Shown here one piece after another: positions 12,001 through 19,800 of a DNA stretch of 64,000 nucleotides. Under the pieces are notes generated by a model. It was not told the DNA's origin and made no database searches. It saw only the letters and a list, made by a program, of their open reading frames with translations. Source of the DNA: Rhynchosporium graminicola (taxonomy: Eukaryota > Ascomycota > Leotiomycetes > Helotiales > Ploettnerulaceae); contig FJUW01000027.1 of the NCBI GenBank assembly GCA_900074885.1, forward strand, positions 363,704 to 427,703. The letters run 5' to 3'. The position numbers were made by a program, and so were the translations under genes. Numbering within the stretch: the stretch's first letter is position 1; each line of letters begins with the position of its first letter.

Positions 12001-12951
12001 TTCTCGTGCGAAGTCATTGACTAGAGATGTCTTTCCAGATCCAGCTAGTCCATGTAGAAGTATAGGAGATGATGAGAGAAGTGATTTGGCGAAGTTCTCC
12101 CTGTTTTTGGACGTAGTTGCTGTCTGTACCATGGTGGAAGGCTGAGATGGAGGTCCATTTGATCGAGGGAGTAAAGTATTTGAGTATCGAACCACAAATT
12201 CTGACAACTGCTGCAGCTCTAAGGATATGGGCTTGAGATCTCTTCGCAGGATATTCGCAGCATCTCTCAGCCGCTTCTCCTCGAATAAAGTCAAAAATCC
12301 AAAATCAACAGTCTTCCCGTCAAAGTCACCTAACACTGCCTCTGACTTTCCAACATGTTCCTCAATCATAGCCTCCACTTTCGTTTCCGAAGCAAAGCAT
12401 AACTGGCACAATATTAGTATAGCCAGATACCGTACACCTCTATCCTCATGTTTCAAGTATTGCTGAATGTTTGCGGCGGATATCGTCCTCGAAAAGGCAG
12501 CACCATTGAAATTGAGTAGTCTCAGAGTCGCCAGCAGTATTCTCTGGAGCTCCAACACACTCGATCCCCTTTCCTGCCACAAACATTGTATCCTAGCATC
12601 TCTTCTCTCATGTCCAGTATTCGAGGTTTTCTCCAGGTATTTCTCCAGAAAAGTCGAAAGATGCGGCGCAAGCTGTAGAATCCGCGCAAAGGCTCCAATA
12701 ACCCTAACATCTTGATTCCCTTCTGTTCCTCTCCCAATCCATCTCGCCGACGTATCCGCAAAAATATCCTCATATCTCGTAAATAATTGCAACGTCAATT
12801 CCGGCTTCAATGCAGCGACTGCAAGCGCATCCAGGAATCGCGGGGAGTTTTGCAGGCGTATAATCTCGAGGATCTCCTCTGGTAATTCGTCCAGTTTCTC
12901 TGCTGTCTCCATTCCCTCCATATTATCGTCGTTGCGCTCGTCACTACTCAT
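1..12951 (-). CDS. MDN1: Midasin (Rea1/Mdn1), AAA+ ribosome-assembly ATPase, C-terminus off window
   Basis: Midasin is the dynein-like AAA+ machine that pulls assembly factors off pre-60S ribosomes in the nucleolus and nucleoplasm. One uninterrupted minus frame runs from ATG 12951 to the window edge, 4,317 codons. I checked the frame at several points and saw no intron. Six Walker A motifs appear in order: GLAGSGKTS near residue 301, GETGIGKTT 638, GPTSSGKTS 1085, GETGCGKTT 1377, GSPGVGKTT 1759 and GPSGSGKTT 2069. This spacing is that of yeast Rea1. Walker B motifs include LLDEIN (AAA2), VLDELN (AAA3), LLDEIS (AAA4) and LLDEMN (AAA5). AAA6 has the degenerate LVLDNAN, and AAA1 has IEDLD. A long helical linker follows, then from about residue 4,100 (position 650) an Asp/Glu-rich tail. 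The C-terminal MIDAS domain lies beyond position 1. It is transcribed divergently from the L7/L12 gene. Confidence 0.98.
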   Translation of the reverse strand, partial: MSSDERNDDNMEGMETAEKLDELPEEILEIIRLQNSPRFLDALAVAALKPELTLQLFTRYEDIFADTSARWIGRGTEGNQDVRVIGAFARILQLAPHLSTFLEKYLEKTSNTGHERRDARIQCLWQERGSSVLELQRILLATLRLLNFNGAAFSRTISAANIQQYLKHEDRGVRYLAILILCQLCFASETKVEAMIEEHVGKSEAVLGDFDGKTVDFGFLTLFEEKRLRDAANILRRDLKPISLELQQLSEFVVRYSNTLLPRSNGPPSQPSTMVQTATTSKNRENFAKSLLSSSPILLHGLAGSGKTSLVNDFARELGMDSDMVTLHLNEQTDAKMLIGMYASGSKPGSFIWRAGVLTTAVREGRWVFIEDLDRAPNEVISVILPLIERGELLIPSRGETIKAGRGFKLLASIRTSLSVTGHENLPALHMLGSRLWQRVPVQMPSQEEFSQIIHGTYPILHKFLPGIIRVYERLYILSQKPSFASKSRTSLGRPISPRDLLKWCRRLDGVLRTAGSQNGNEPITDAIKDEMFLEAADCFASSLQSDDTRKTVISAIAEEMHIDPQRVEHFLTSHVPPYQDSETELTIGRVRLQKRPANRVTKPPKKSRPFANTTHAKRLLEQVGVAVKMMEPVLLVGETGIGKTTVVQQLADSLGYKLTAVNLSQQSEVGDLLGGFKPVNIRSLAIPLKDEFDDLFAATGISATKNQKYLESLGKCVAKSQWSKASKLWREAPKMFNSIVSELKKKEIANGLPVEQPTKRRKTESRLQSLLQLKPRWERFSHGLAQFDIQLSGGSKGFAFTFVEGNIVKAARNGDWVLLDEINLASPDTLESIADLLHHGSGGSPSILLSETGEIERVKAHPNFRIFGAMNPATDVGKRDLPMGLRSRFTEIYVESPDRNLDDLLAVIQAYLKGNTSNDEKAAHDVARLYLNTKQLADQKQLVDGANQVPHFSLRTLTRVLSYVVEITPSYGLRRALYEGFAMGFLTLLDRESEKLLMPLIDHHLLSSHGNARALLAQTPRRLDDGKLYKAFMNKKRDRQYWMLQGSETPQEQTHYIKTPSVERNMLNLVRATSTRRFPVLVQGPTSSGKTSMIEYLAKFSGNKFVRINNHEHTDLQEYLGTYISASDGQLRFQEGLLVQALRQGHWIVLDELNLAPTDVLEALNRLLDDNRELLIPETQEIVRPHENFMLFATQNPPGLYGGRKTLSRAFRNRFLELHFDDIPQDELQQILEYRSQKVAPSDCKRIVDVYKELSTLRQSSRIFEQKESFATLRDLFRWALRDANNREQLAANGYMLLAERVRNPAERTAVKEIIEKVMKVKIDPVVLYGGEFSPEIEAYNETSNIQGVVWTQAMRRLYVLVAHALRNNEPVLLVGETGCGKTTVCQMLAEAFGKELHILNAHQNTETGDLIGAQRPVRNRAVVLEQLKQDLLVVLQGLNEIVDDDSDVEFLMARYCSLPASTITQAPTELLSRIELNQGKAKALFEWSDGSLVQALKDGSFFLLDEISLADDSVLERLNSVLETQRTILLAEKGVDNSFVQAAEGFQFFATMNPGGDYGKRELSPALRNRFTEIWVPSLSEHEDVYQIVEAKLDEKSKHLSKAMVHFAEWFGENYRSSSPTSISVRDVLAWVKFMNSSSSTDSYFAVLHGAAMVYIDTLGANPAALLAINPDNIVEERKKCLSQLSTLLKHDISSIYFKPVELVHGETFLIMGDFSIPKQPGSESDPGFAFNAPTTKLNAMRVIRALQVQKPILIEGSPGVGKTTLIAALARACNRPLTRINLSEQTDLMDLFGSDVPVEGADAGHFAWRDAPFLQAMQNGEWVLLDEMNLASQSVLEGLNACLDHRGEVYISELDQTFRRHPNFSVFAAQNPHHQGGGRKGLPSSFVNRFTVVYADVFSTEDLQLICRHNFPAMPDEIVNTIIAFVSRLEHEIVHQRRFGSQGGPWEFNLRDILRWLQLLGSSAPLLSAATPSDFLNLIFRQRFRTPKDRLEVNRIFAQVFCTHVPFRHFFHNMSSSAYQVGLAYMARDTLIQRIPFPAIDPISRLPEVESVMICIQQNLPCILVGPSGSGKTTILEHIAAVSGKSLTVFPLNADIDTMDLVGGFEQVDPQRAASSFLKEMKEFIQTKILGSLPGKIPDEALKLLELLNLPGQNTPAHFTSLSQNLLALQEATSLEAFGTLATTCTAFASRPMAVENARFEWVDGVLVKALEQGSWLVLDNANLCSASVLDRLNSLLEPNGFLSINEHCGPDGEPKVVRPSEGFRVFLTMDARFGELSRAMRNRAVEVFVEPLELDHPVESGLAKMDLNVKVEAGMRRFQNLAKVLDVQNKDPECARLLYAAALDNLSWSDMPLLSRFVEAFQHTYTGSVDFATICESYDDIYQGPANQQLRAAIGSILGELAMNNKLSVESFRKTQVMHPLRNSPLVPLLAKSISPDHAFWLGAVFELIIEISTASKAHSTQENGLEALKPSKMNRLQRSLVGGRVAAVTKDSTINISEFLRNTLIALSAYLQSHTGSIETWKIQQKAFRALLRYWWNTFQLATSRSFEESTFQAHLAIGSDLLNELSSTIQVSKSPISLFAYRLQTDFASGFKLTTGLSMELLWRQLRPAVIPNFNVMDTLAQMEKLALRFDTLRWKTAISVAELGHIMTSLVKAYKLILTSDVDGASLIATLSTEMESLEQSIGSEEDDVTPFFTSEFEALRQFRMLDILTSGSISTGEAAIDVDALILSNHATTSEMQFASSTTTSENLQAIDYLLGTGGKLRPVTDTFSTEMLKKLSGVGEVDLKSLRLFETELPAMGQKLALSTATLSRDQIVDLNGVLSTLLLSVISAHGPEIATPFLAWRQSLPLSTGPGVIDLSLSQAIISQDHLAASTPTYLREVLTKSFGPAVLSILASRSQPDMRIQFSSLAWIHFAIGCITLYVPDRAFDPDKRQRLERERHSKYRADLQTKLAALREFERLFSGQDSSLRCQLLEIELLELGEPPQILQEIYRPDVSEMDQLQGEFGNMLKTVLGSDLAGTVSSYFKSSEESGLQQIKLLSHNVDQTIRRLSERFRAYKDLTAPVISMLRCLQIGLSMATLVSAVPSAKNETSLALSKMTPFLGGGPSAMNEEIISSQPMEYLALIATKAATEKLSSFNSTSRQALFKGFHGCYDQWKKRLESDRLEAETNSGLYVFRGSAEDEEEHDQEQFNELFPAYDDDVAADKDKPKGVTPAQFVVRETAIGLSKVHSEIFLGSTMPQAAIISSIRKIAKRVGSVHEDAPFSERKMTRTLLPGTMLLLSDSIETLNSSTAMPAAYNFYTSANLPETRKLVTLTHQIIMRFRALQAVDEIGHMQPLADVLDSCHSLLSFRHTEPLAKIITKVEKVHTFMHEWQFGGWASRANSALSLYDEVTATIVNWRRLELSTWAKLFETEKENCEDDARSWFFLAYEVVVAVPLQIYDSPDELRVYTQKLLKDLEAYFHSAILGQFVQRMLLLKQLQNHLTMLALDMPHLSIIADAVGNFIALYQRYEKAVEENLKRGRVGLEKAMKDVLLMASWKDTNIVALRDSAKRSHHKLFKIVRKFRSLLGQPMESILKNGLPDEVTNPTTDEVSNVQIPAVDETALQICATAVPEWNKKAKRFINVNNTVSMMASTAQLPTTAIECSTYLDSFLANIITSTAELQKATPALLTEENKDVVKHLKSRKHKLFADTLKALRQMGVKYNLGADALKQQDSLSVVLANVEALNGDGGGMQYYFHKAVDLAPRVRASVHEHNQDLSGAEVARSTGFLEGLLQVLLIQRNFLSNALKGLSTIETNIKMVEGLWNPAYTLKNLNSASNHEKLLRWLPNVLLVAIEFVTIHAKLGKIDSKYVLGVLGSWHDRFGQFARQWEECATLPEGVVSTASLTLEEDVTDAAQQLNIELSNVNEQRPDLAFILNQILPWTSITTTSNDSDSEEQTLTNLNQKLSTVCDTVLVAMEKYKKTIAELPSSTEDPGWLTKNDTCLSSAIKSLHSENISQEINQAFAILRSIDLDHPKTSQAAPAIFAVALPILRQYTQILRESISRYASLHRATCKTSYILAKTFIQIATQGFCTPFEKSAAQDGQTEKLEGGTGLGDGEGAEDISKDIQDDENLDELAQEPNKEKGDIEDENDAVDMADGDMEGEMGEGEEKEEGEGEDEESGDEMDEEAGDVDDLDAGAVDEKMWDGAGEEENKEQEGDDAKGEQKKDEQVAAEEGRKENKAKEQEGDEVDAGDEEEEEMEGAEQGEEVKQDEVERHDPTAQEGETLDLPEDMELDGEEGSEKESEDEMGDLSDVEENDKEGDE

Positions 12952-13210
12952 TTCGTGCGTTGTTGTGCGTAAATACGCAATCATGAGGTTTGATATACTG
13001 ATTTCTCAGTATTGCCTCTGTGCTATCCTGAACTTTTTTCTTCGTTATCGCGATAGAGCTTCAACGCGGCCGCAAACACACTACCGCGGACTCGTCCTAG
13101 CGTATTGCAAGTCTTGGCACCTCCAATTCATTGCGGAATCTCAAAATCTACATTTTTGGACGTCTCACGAGCTTCATTGCCAAATCACAGCCCTCTCACC
13201 CACCACCACA
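12952..13210. promoter_or_regulatory. Divergent promoter between midasin and mitochondrial L7/L12
   Basis: This 259-bp interval separates the start codons of two divergent genes, so it must hold both 5' UTRs and both promoters. I see no clear TATA box. The plus-strand frame of the L7/L12 gene is open upstream of its ATG, but the upstream residues are not conserved-looking and the chosen ATG sits in a good CACAATG context. Co-regulation of the two genes is inference from the arrangement only. Confidence 0.5.
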
Positions 13211-13850
13211 ATGTCCTTATCCTGCCAATCCGCAGCACGAAGCTGTGTGCGCTCTCTACGATCCTCGAGTTCTCTACGACTATCCTCATCTGCGATTGCG
13301 GCCCAAAGGAGGAATACACCTATAGCTAGTGCAAAGAGATGGGCGTCGACGGAAACAGCTGCTGTGAATCCTAAGATCTCGGGGATTGTGGACCAGATCA
13401 GTCAATTGACGTTATTGGAGACTGCGGATTTGGTTGCGAGCTTGAAGGTACGGCGGTTCTAGACATCGTGGAGCTATGTTTGGTGTTCCAAAAGGAAGGC
13501 AATACTAACCTTTGGATTTCCTATAGTCTAAACTCAACATCCCCGACATGCCCATGGGAGGATTCGCCGCTGGTCCAGCGGCCCCAGCAGCCGCGCCCGT
13601 CGAGGAAGAAGAAGCTGCTCCCGCACAGCAGGAAAAGACACTATTCAATCTCAAACTTATGTCCTTCGAGGCAGGGTCGAAGCCTAAGATCATCAAGGAG
13701 GTTAAGAGCATGTTGGGTCTGAGTTTGGTGGATAGTAAGAAGTTTGTGGAGAGTGCGCCCAAGCTGATGAAGGAGGCTGTGCCGAAGGAGGAGGCTGAGA
13801 AGATTGTGGCTGCGTTGAAAGAGCTGGGTGGCGTGGTTGTTATGGAATAA
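13211..13850 (+). CDS. MRPL12: Mitochondrial large-subunit ribosomal protein L7/L12
   Basis: This is the stalk protein of the mitochondrial ribosome, which recruits translation factors. It has two exons, 13211-13447 and 13527-13850, encoding 186 aa. The phase-0 intron of 79 bp starts GTACGG, carries the branch sequence TACTAAC at 13503-13509 and ends CTATAG. Residues 1 to about 45 are rich in Ser, Arg and Ala and lack acids, as in a mitochondrial presequence. The N-terminal dimerisation segment follows (KISGIVDQISQLTLLETADL), then an Ala/Pro/Glu hinge (AAGPAAPAAAP, EEEEAAPAQQ). The C-terminal domain has the L7/L12 hallmarks FEAGSKPKIIKEVKSM, GLSLVDSKKFVESAP and EAEKIVAALKELGG. The length is normal for the family. 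It is divergent from midasin. Confidence 0.94.
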
Positions 13851-16800
13851 GGGAATGAGAAGCTGAGGTCGAACGAACATCATGGAGTCAGAGAGGGAAC
13901 GGAAGTATGTACATGTATGATGGATGTATGCGTGGGATAGAGGGAAGTGTACCAATACTAGAGATATGTACAAAATCTACTTCTCAACCCAAGCTCTTTC
14001 CATTCATCCTGGGCTTATTTTTGAGTTAAGGGAGACGTCTGTTGTGGAAAGCTAGTGTCTTTTTCATAATTAAAGGCCATCTATCCCACAACTCAAAGCA
14101 GTAGCATTTCGAGAAAGTCATAGGTCGTCAAGGGTTTCCTTGTTCGTCTCTTGTACCCGTGCAGCCTAATTGCAATGCATAGGCTGTCGGAGATATTTAG
14201 CTTCTTGGAGTTCAAGATATCATCCATCAAGGGCGTGACCTTCCTCTTCACGAAAATACATTATACTGTCAATTCTCATTCCGTCCACGATTTCCATCTC
14301 ACAAAATCATTAGCAAAGCTCCCAACAGATAATCAATAGATAACAGGGGTCGAAGTCATTCTCTCAAGTGTCACTAAATCACCATAATCTACATTTATAA
14401 CAGTACACAGAATTGTATTGTAGGAGGTTTGTTCTGTTCATACTCGTTCCCCATCAGGCGCTGTTCAACAGGGGTGTCTTTAATGTGCTGATTTCAAGTT
14501 CCAGATACGCGGCATTTTATATCCTTCTTTTTCTTGCACAACTTCCTAAAGGTATTGGTTCTGTTGCATCACATTCACTTCAACCACTCTACCCACTCTA
14601 CTGCTCAAGTGGACGCCTTTTCTTCTCTAGTGTCGAGCTAAGCTGTAGTTTATGGAATTACTATCAAGTTTCTCTTTTCTGAAGTATAGTCTTGGACATG
14701 CTCGTATTAACAACGATAAGGAGCAGACAAGACTTGATGCAAGGCTTTGAACCTTTATTTATACCCTCCGCGATACTGCTCTCGAGTCTGACTTCAACCT
14801 CACTATTGAGTAATGGCATGTGTTCAATGAGGTACACATCCAGAAGATCTATGCCGTTGAGGTACGCCTTGGGCTTTCTTGTTACGAAAGGACTCGGCTT
14901 GAGTTTGTACGCTGCTTAGACCAAAGATATGAAGTGCTGTGGCAGCCCAGTCACTAACGATATAGGATTTATTGGAAGGTGCCAGATGTTCGTATATCGA
15001 AGATATCCCAACATCTTCACTGTGTGTATATTTAAATGGTTTTCACTGCCGTCAATTCTCAGATTTTCATCAATATTCCATCTGGCAAATCATCCACGCA
15101 GCATCTGAATGTCATTACAAATCAAGAAACAAACGGCCTCAAGTCCGTCTCAATTCTCTCAAATTTATATGCCTACCATGAAACTGCAAAGCTTACTTTC
15201 AAAGAGTGATTTTGCCACCTTGCTCTCCCCTATCTTGAGGTTCAGCGGTGGTCAGCTCAGCTGTGTCGACTCCTGAAACTTGCAGCTATCTCTTTTTATA
15301 TCCTCTGTACACCGTTCCACTTACTGCTGCTTACATAGCATCCACACATCATGCCAGCTTCCATTCAATACAAGCGCTCCTTCGTACCAAACATCATGAG
15401 CAATTCTTATATATACAGCTACCTACCACTTCTGACAGTAAGAAAGTCTCTGCAGTGAAGCTCCACACAAGCCACGAGTAGTGCCGTAAGAGGCATGAAT
15501 ATTTCGCTCAAACCCCTGATTGAATCAACAAATATATCCGGTCAGCTTCACTCGTGCTAAATCGGACATCTTCCCATCTTGCTGTTTTGTTCCTGCCGTA
15601 AAGACACATAGAAGTCTGTATTTCATTTTTAGTGGAAGATAGAATGGTTATATGTTGTCAACCCCTCAGTTATTGTGATTCGTTTGTCCAACTGAGATAT
15701 CATTTAAGGGCCGTGAAGGTGGTAATAAGAAATTGATTTCAAGCTCTTCCAGCGTTACGATGGTATCTAAATTCCTTTAGTAATATTAACCTGCGTATAC
15801 TTGCGAAATTGGATCCCTCTCGCCATCTTAAGGTATACGATATCTGCCTTTGACAGTCCCGAAACTCTATCGCTTTCGAAGGTTGCGGCTTCGTATATCT
15901 AGCCCCTTGAGAGAAATCAAAAGCAATTGCCATTGTTACATCATTTACTTGACGACCCTTTAGCTACCGATCTCTTACTATTCTTATCCCAACTCAAATT
16001 GCTCTTCAAATAAGAAAGGCTGTAAAACGATCCCGTTTAACTGTCCTCTCTAATTAGACCCACCAAAACCCCTTTCCCGTTCAAGTTCCTCCTAAGATAG
16101 TTCCTCTGAAATATTATCACTCCCCTTTCCGATAGTAGGTCTTTCGTATAATGCTATTAAAATCTCCAGGGACTACAAGATGTGCGAAGTATTCTAAATA
16201 ATGAGATATTGGTCTGGACGCCGACAAGCAACGGACGACTCGTCTCCCTCATTAGCTAGCTAGACTGCATGAGCATGCAACCAAAATAGATGAAATGCTA
16301 TGCTAATCACTTTCCACTATTGATTTATCTTTTTGCATACTTTAGCCTGTTTACTATTACCGGGAAGCTTCTAAGCATTTTCATCGTCGAGGCTTATGTC
16401 ACTGCCACGTAGGCCTCTCCTAAATTTCTAGCTTCTTGCTACCATACATTGCTCTTGGCTTCACTACTTCATGGCTTTTGGCTACGAAGCACTTTCATCA
16501 CCTGGATGATTGTGAAAGGTATTTGAGACCTATTCGAGATCCGCTGGAAACACGTATCTGTCCCTTGCGATGACCATCGGGATCCTTTGTCAACTTCTGT
16601 CGGGAGCTCCTTAGTTCCTACGAAATAAGTTTTATAGACCAAAGGTGTCGGCAGCGAGTCATTCGCTTAGTAGACCTAATCGAGCCTCAGCCGATTAGCA
16701 GTTATATTAAGGCTTCTACCTTAAAACGCTTCCACGAATTACACAAAATTGATATCAGAAATATCGATATGTGCCAACCCCCTTGGGACACCGACAAAAG

Positions 16801-19800
16801 GGCTACGAAGTATCGCCTGAACTTTGAATTTCAGGTCGAATACTAAATCATAGCACGTTTAAGGTGAGGAAAAGAAAAGTCTGGACTGCCTTGAAGTACT
16901 TAATTTTAATAACGTCTTTCTTAACCCTGATAAGTGTCAGCTATAGTGACCTAGGCCATATTTTCGACCGCTCCATAGGTATAGATAGTCTCCTCTTGTC
17001 TTAAAAGCTTAATAAATCATTAACAAAGGATATCTTACTTGTCAGAACATGGATTCGAGATCTGTTGCGCCAAAGAGTAAAGTTGCCAAAAAAAATGATT
17101 TCGATGCGTTTTCGTTTTGATAAAATAGGTATATGTTAATCTTGATGCTGTTATAGGGTTTATCTTAACTCTTTGTTTACTACTACTTAAATCATCCCCG
17201 TGGCTCCCAATGTATTTTCTGAAAGCTTGGCTCGTACCTTGCCTGAGAACTCATGAATGAGAGCATCATTTGAACGCCTTAAAAGCCAAGACTCGCTATT
17301 TATATTTACATTAATCTCGTACAGACCTATGGGCTGACTTCGAGCAAGCCGCGTCCGACCTGTCCGACTACCTTACTGACATCATGATAGATGATGGCCG
17401 AGGAGCACCTGTCTTTCAGCAACGACGCTCTTGACAAAGTCGTATGGTTATCTTGGCATGCTTATTATATCAGATTATCAGTACTATTTCTTAACTAACA
17501 TATACCATTTTGCTATCAATTCTCCCCGTATTGCTATTGGAACTCGCTACGCACCACGACTCTTCCCTAGACCTTCGTAAGATGCAGCGGCCACTCTCTA
17601 TCAAGAAATTAGCTATTTAGTCTTCCCAAAGCTTCCAAGATTTTCCTCTCTAGTTTCGAGCCTCTATTTCGGCAGGCTCGGTCTGCTTCTTTTGAGAGGT
17701 GGTTTTGGAAGTGAGTGGTTGATGCTTTCGCTTCGATACGGCGCCTAACGGCCCTATATACAGTAAGTATATTGGCATGATCATAGCGCTACTGCTCCCA
17801 TCAAACATCTCTTATCTTCAACTCTTGCTTTCTGTAAGTCTATGTTACTTTCAATTTTCCTTCTCAGTCGAAGCCTTGTCAGTATTTTTTTCTATCTACA
17901 CCTTTCCGCGAACATGCGCATTGATATTCTCGAGGTGTCGTTCGGAAGTTGTGACTCTCCAAAGCTCCTATAAAGTAAGGCAAGTCGGAGGTAAGCAAAG
18001 GTGAAGTATAGTTCGAGAAAGAATTGTAGAATCATGCTGACATAGGCATGGTTACAGATAAACAAGGCCATCGATTATTTTCACGAGATATAACCCTTCA
18101 CTTCGCACCAAAGAACTAACAAATCCACTCCTTGTGAAGCTGCGATCGGTTCCAGAGCAGATCTCCTCGTCTTTCTTCTTGGTGTCAAGCTTCCGGCCAC
18201 TGTCAGGATTCTTTTGGGAACTCTTTCCACTTTACTGTTGCTTTACAAAATAATAATCGGGAGCTTAGACCCTACCTACACAGCAGAAGCTTTCCTCTCA
18301 CCTTATCGATTTACGATAAGTGAAGCCCATTTTAACACGGAAATGGGTATCTTTCTCAATGCCTTCGATGCTCAACAAGTCTCCCGTCATCCATACGGCG
18401 CCATAACCACAGCAGTATCGACTATTGTGGAGCAAGGAAAACTGGAAGCGAAAGTGTGTTCCTATACCCTCCATACCTATGGACCCCGAGTGAAGCTTTC
18501 TTATTTTTATACATGTCTTGCTAAGCATGACGATAATTGGCGTATTCGAGAACGGCTCATATGTCATAGCAAGTTTTTGTAGAATGCTAGACAGGGTGAA
18601 GGTTCTCGATTTCTCAGTTTGCATAAATACGACATCTTGTCTACTTTCAGCTTCTCTCTGGCAATTCCAAACACCAAATACGGCGTTGTTAGGATTACGA
18701 AGTCCGAACCCCAATGGAGGTTGACGATACGTGCAGCAGCCTTTCTCAAGTTATGGTCTTGAACACCATCCTTAAGCTGTGCGATCCCCACGCGAAGTAG
18801 AGTAGCTCTAATACCTTTGGTAACAGCTTCATAGTAGAATCCTTGTTGTCATTGATCATTTGTTGTCAGCTCTCACTAATATTTGCCGATAACTCGCGAG
18901 GCTTTCCTTCGAGAAAGTCATAGATTGAGTTGAAGTGTTGCTTAAATTTGAGAAGAGTTCTCGCCGCCATTTCTTACTGTTTCCAGGGTTGCAAACCAGT
19001 ACGTGATTGCGTACAAATGAAATCCTTCCAAGATGATGAGATCGCTCACACTGGATTCTTCGTTGCAAGGGTATTTCAGCGCGATTTCGGGTGCAATCCA
19101 AGATATATTTTCTTTTCTTTAATCTGGGAATGTATCTTTGTCACATAACCCAACTTTCCCCCTTCATAATAGTCCGTAACCATTTTTCTTTGAAGTACAC
19201 CATAACGCCTCATGCTGCTATCTTTCTTCTTATCACGTTTTGCTCCCTCCAACAATCACTCTCCTGATTTCTTATGTGGCTGTATTATACATGGCTGTTG
19301 CTGCCAATTAGGCGATCACTGCCATGCGAAGAACTTTCTTGGCATCTGTGTATTTCGAAGATACTCCCATTCTCTGCCCATGGTGTTCGGATCTTGTTGT
19401 AGTTTGCCAGTGCACATGTGAGCCCGTCTAGTCCTACCGGTAAGCCGATATTCTGAGTAGCTGAATCATGTGCGGTTGGACAGATGCGTGTCCAGAATCA
19501 TTGATCGATGTTAAGCTTCAGTCCTTTTCTTTTGTAGAGCGTCGTCAGATGTCGCCTGTTTCACATGGAAGGTACAAATTCCATCTTCTCTCAACTCTAC
19601 TCGTATGTACACCAATCTACCGGGTTTCCAATTCTCGGTAGCAAGTTTCTTGACGATGTAAATCGGGTGCTATATCGTAGCTTGCTTCTCGCATCTCACG
19701 TTCTTGAATTTTGTCTTACTCGTCGGGTGCAGCAAAACCTCTTTCCATAGTTGTATAAATAGTGCTAGGCTTTACGGGAACTCGAGCAGCAATGGGGGCC

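Noticed and set aside
18214..18714. Overlapping 122- and 138-codon frames on opposite strands
   Set aside because: The plus frame begins at a TTG codon, neither has a domain, and they shadow each other.
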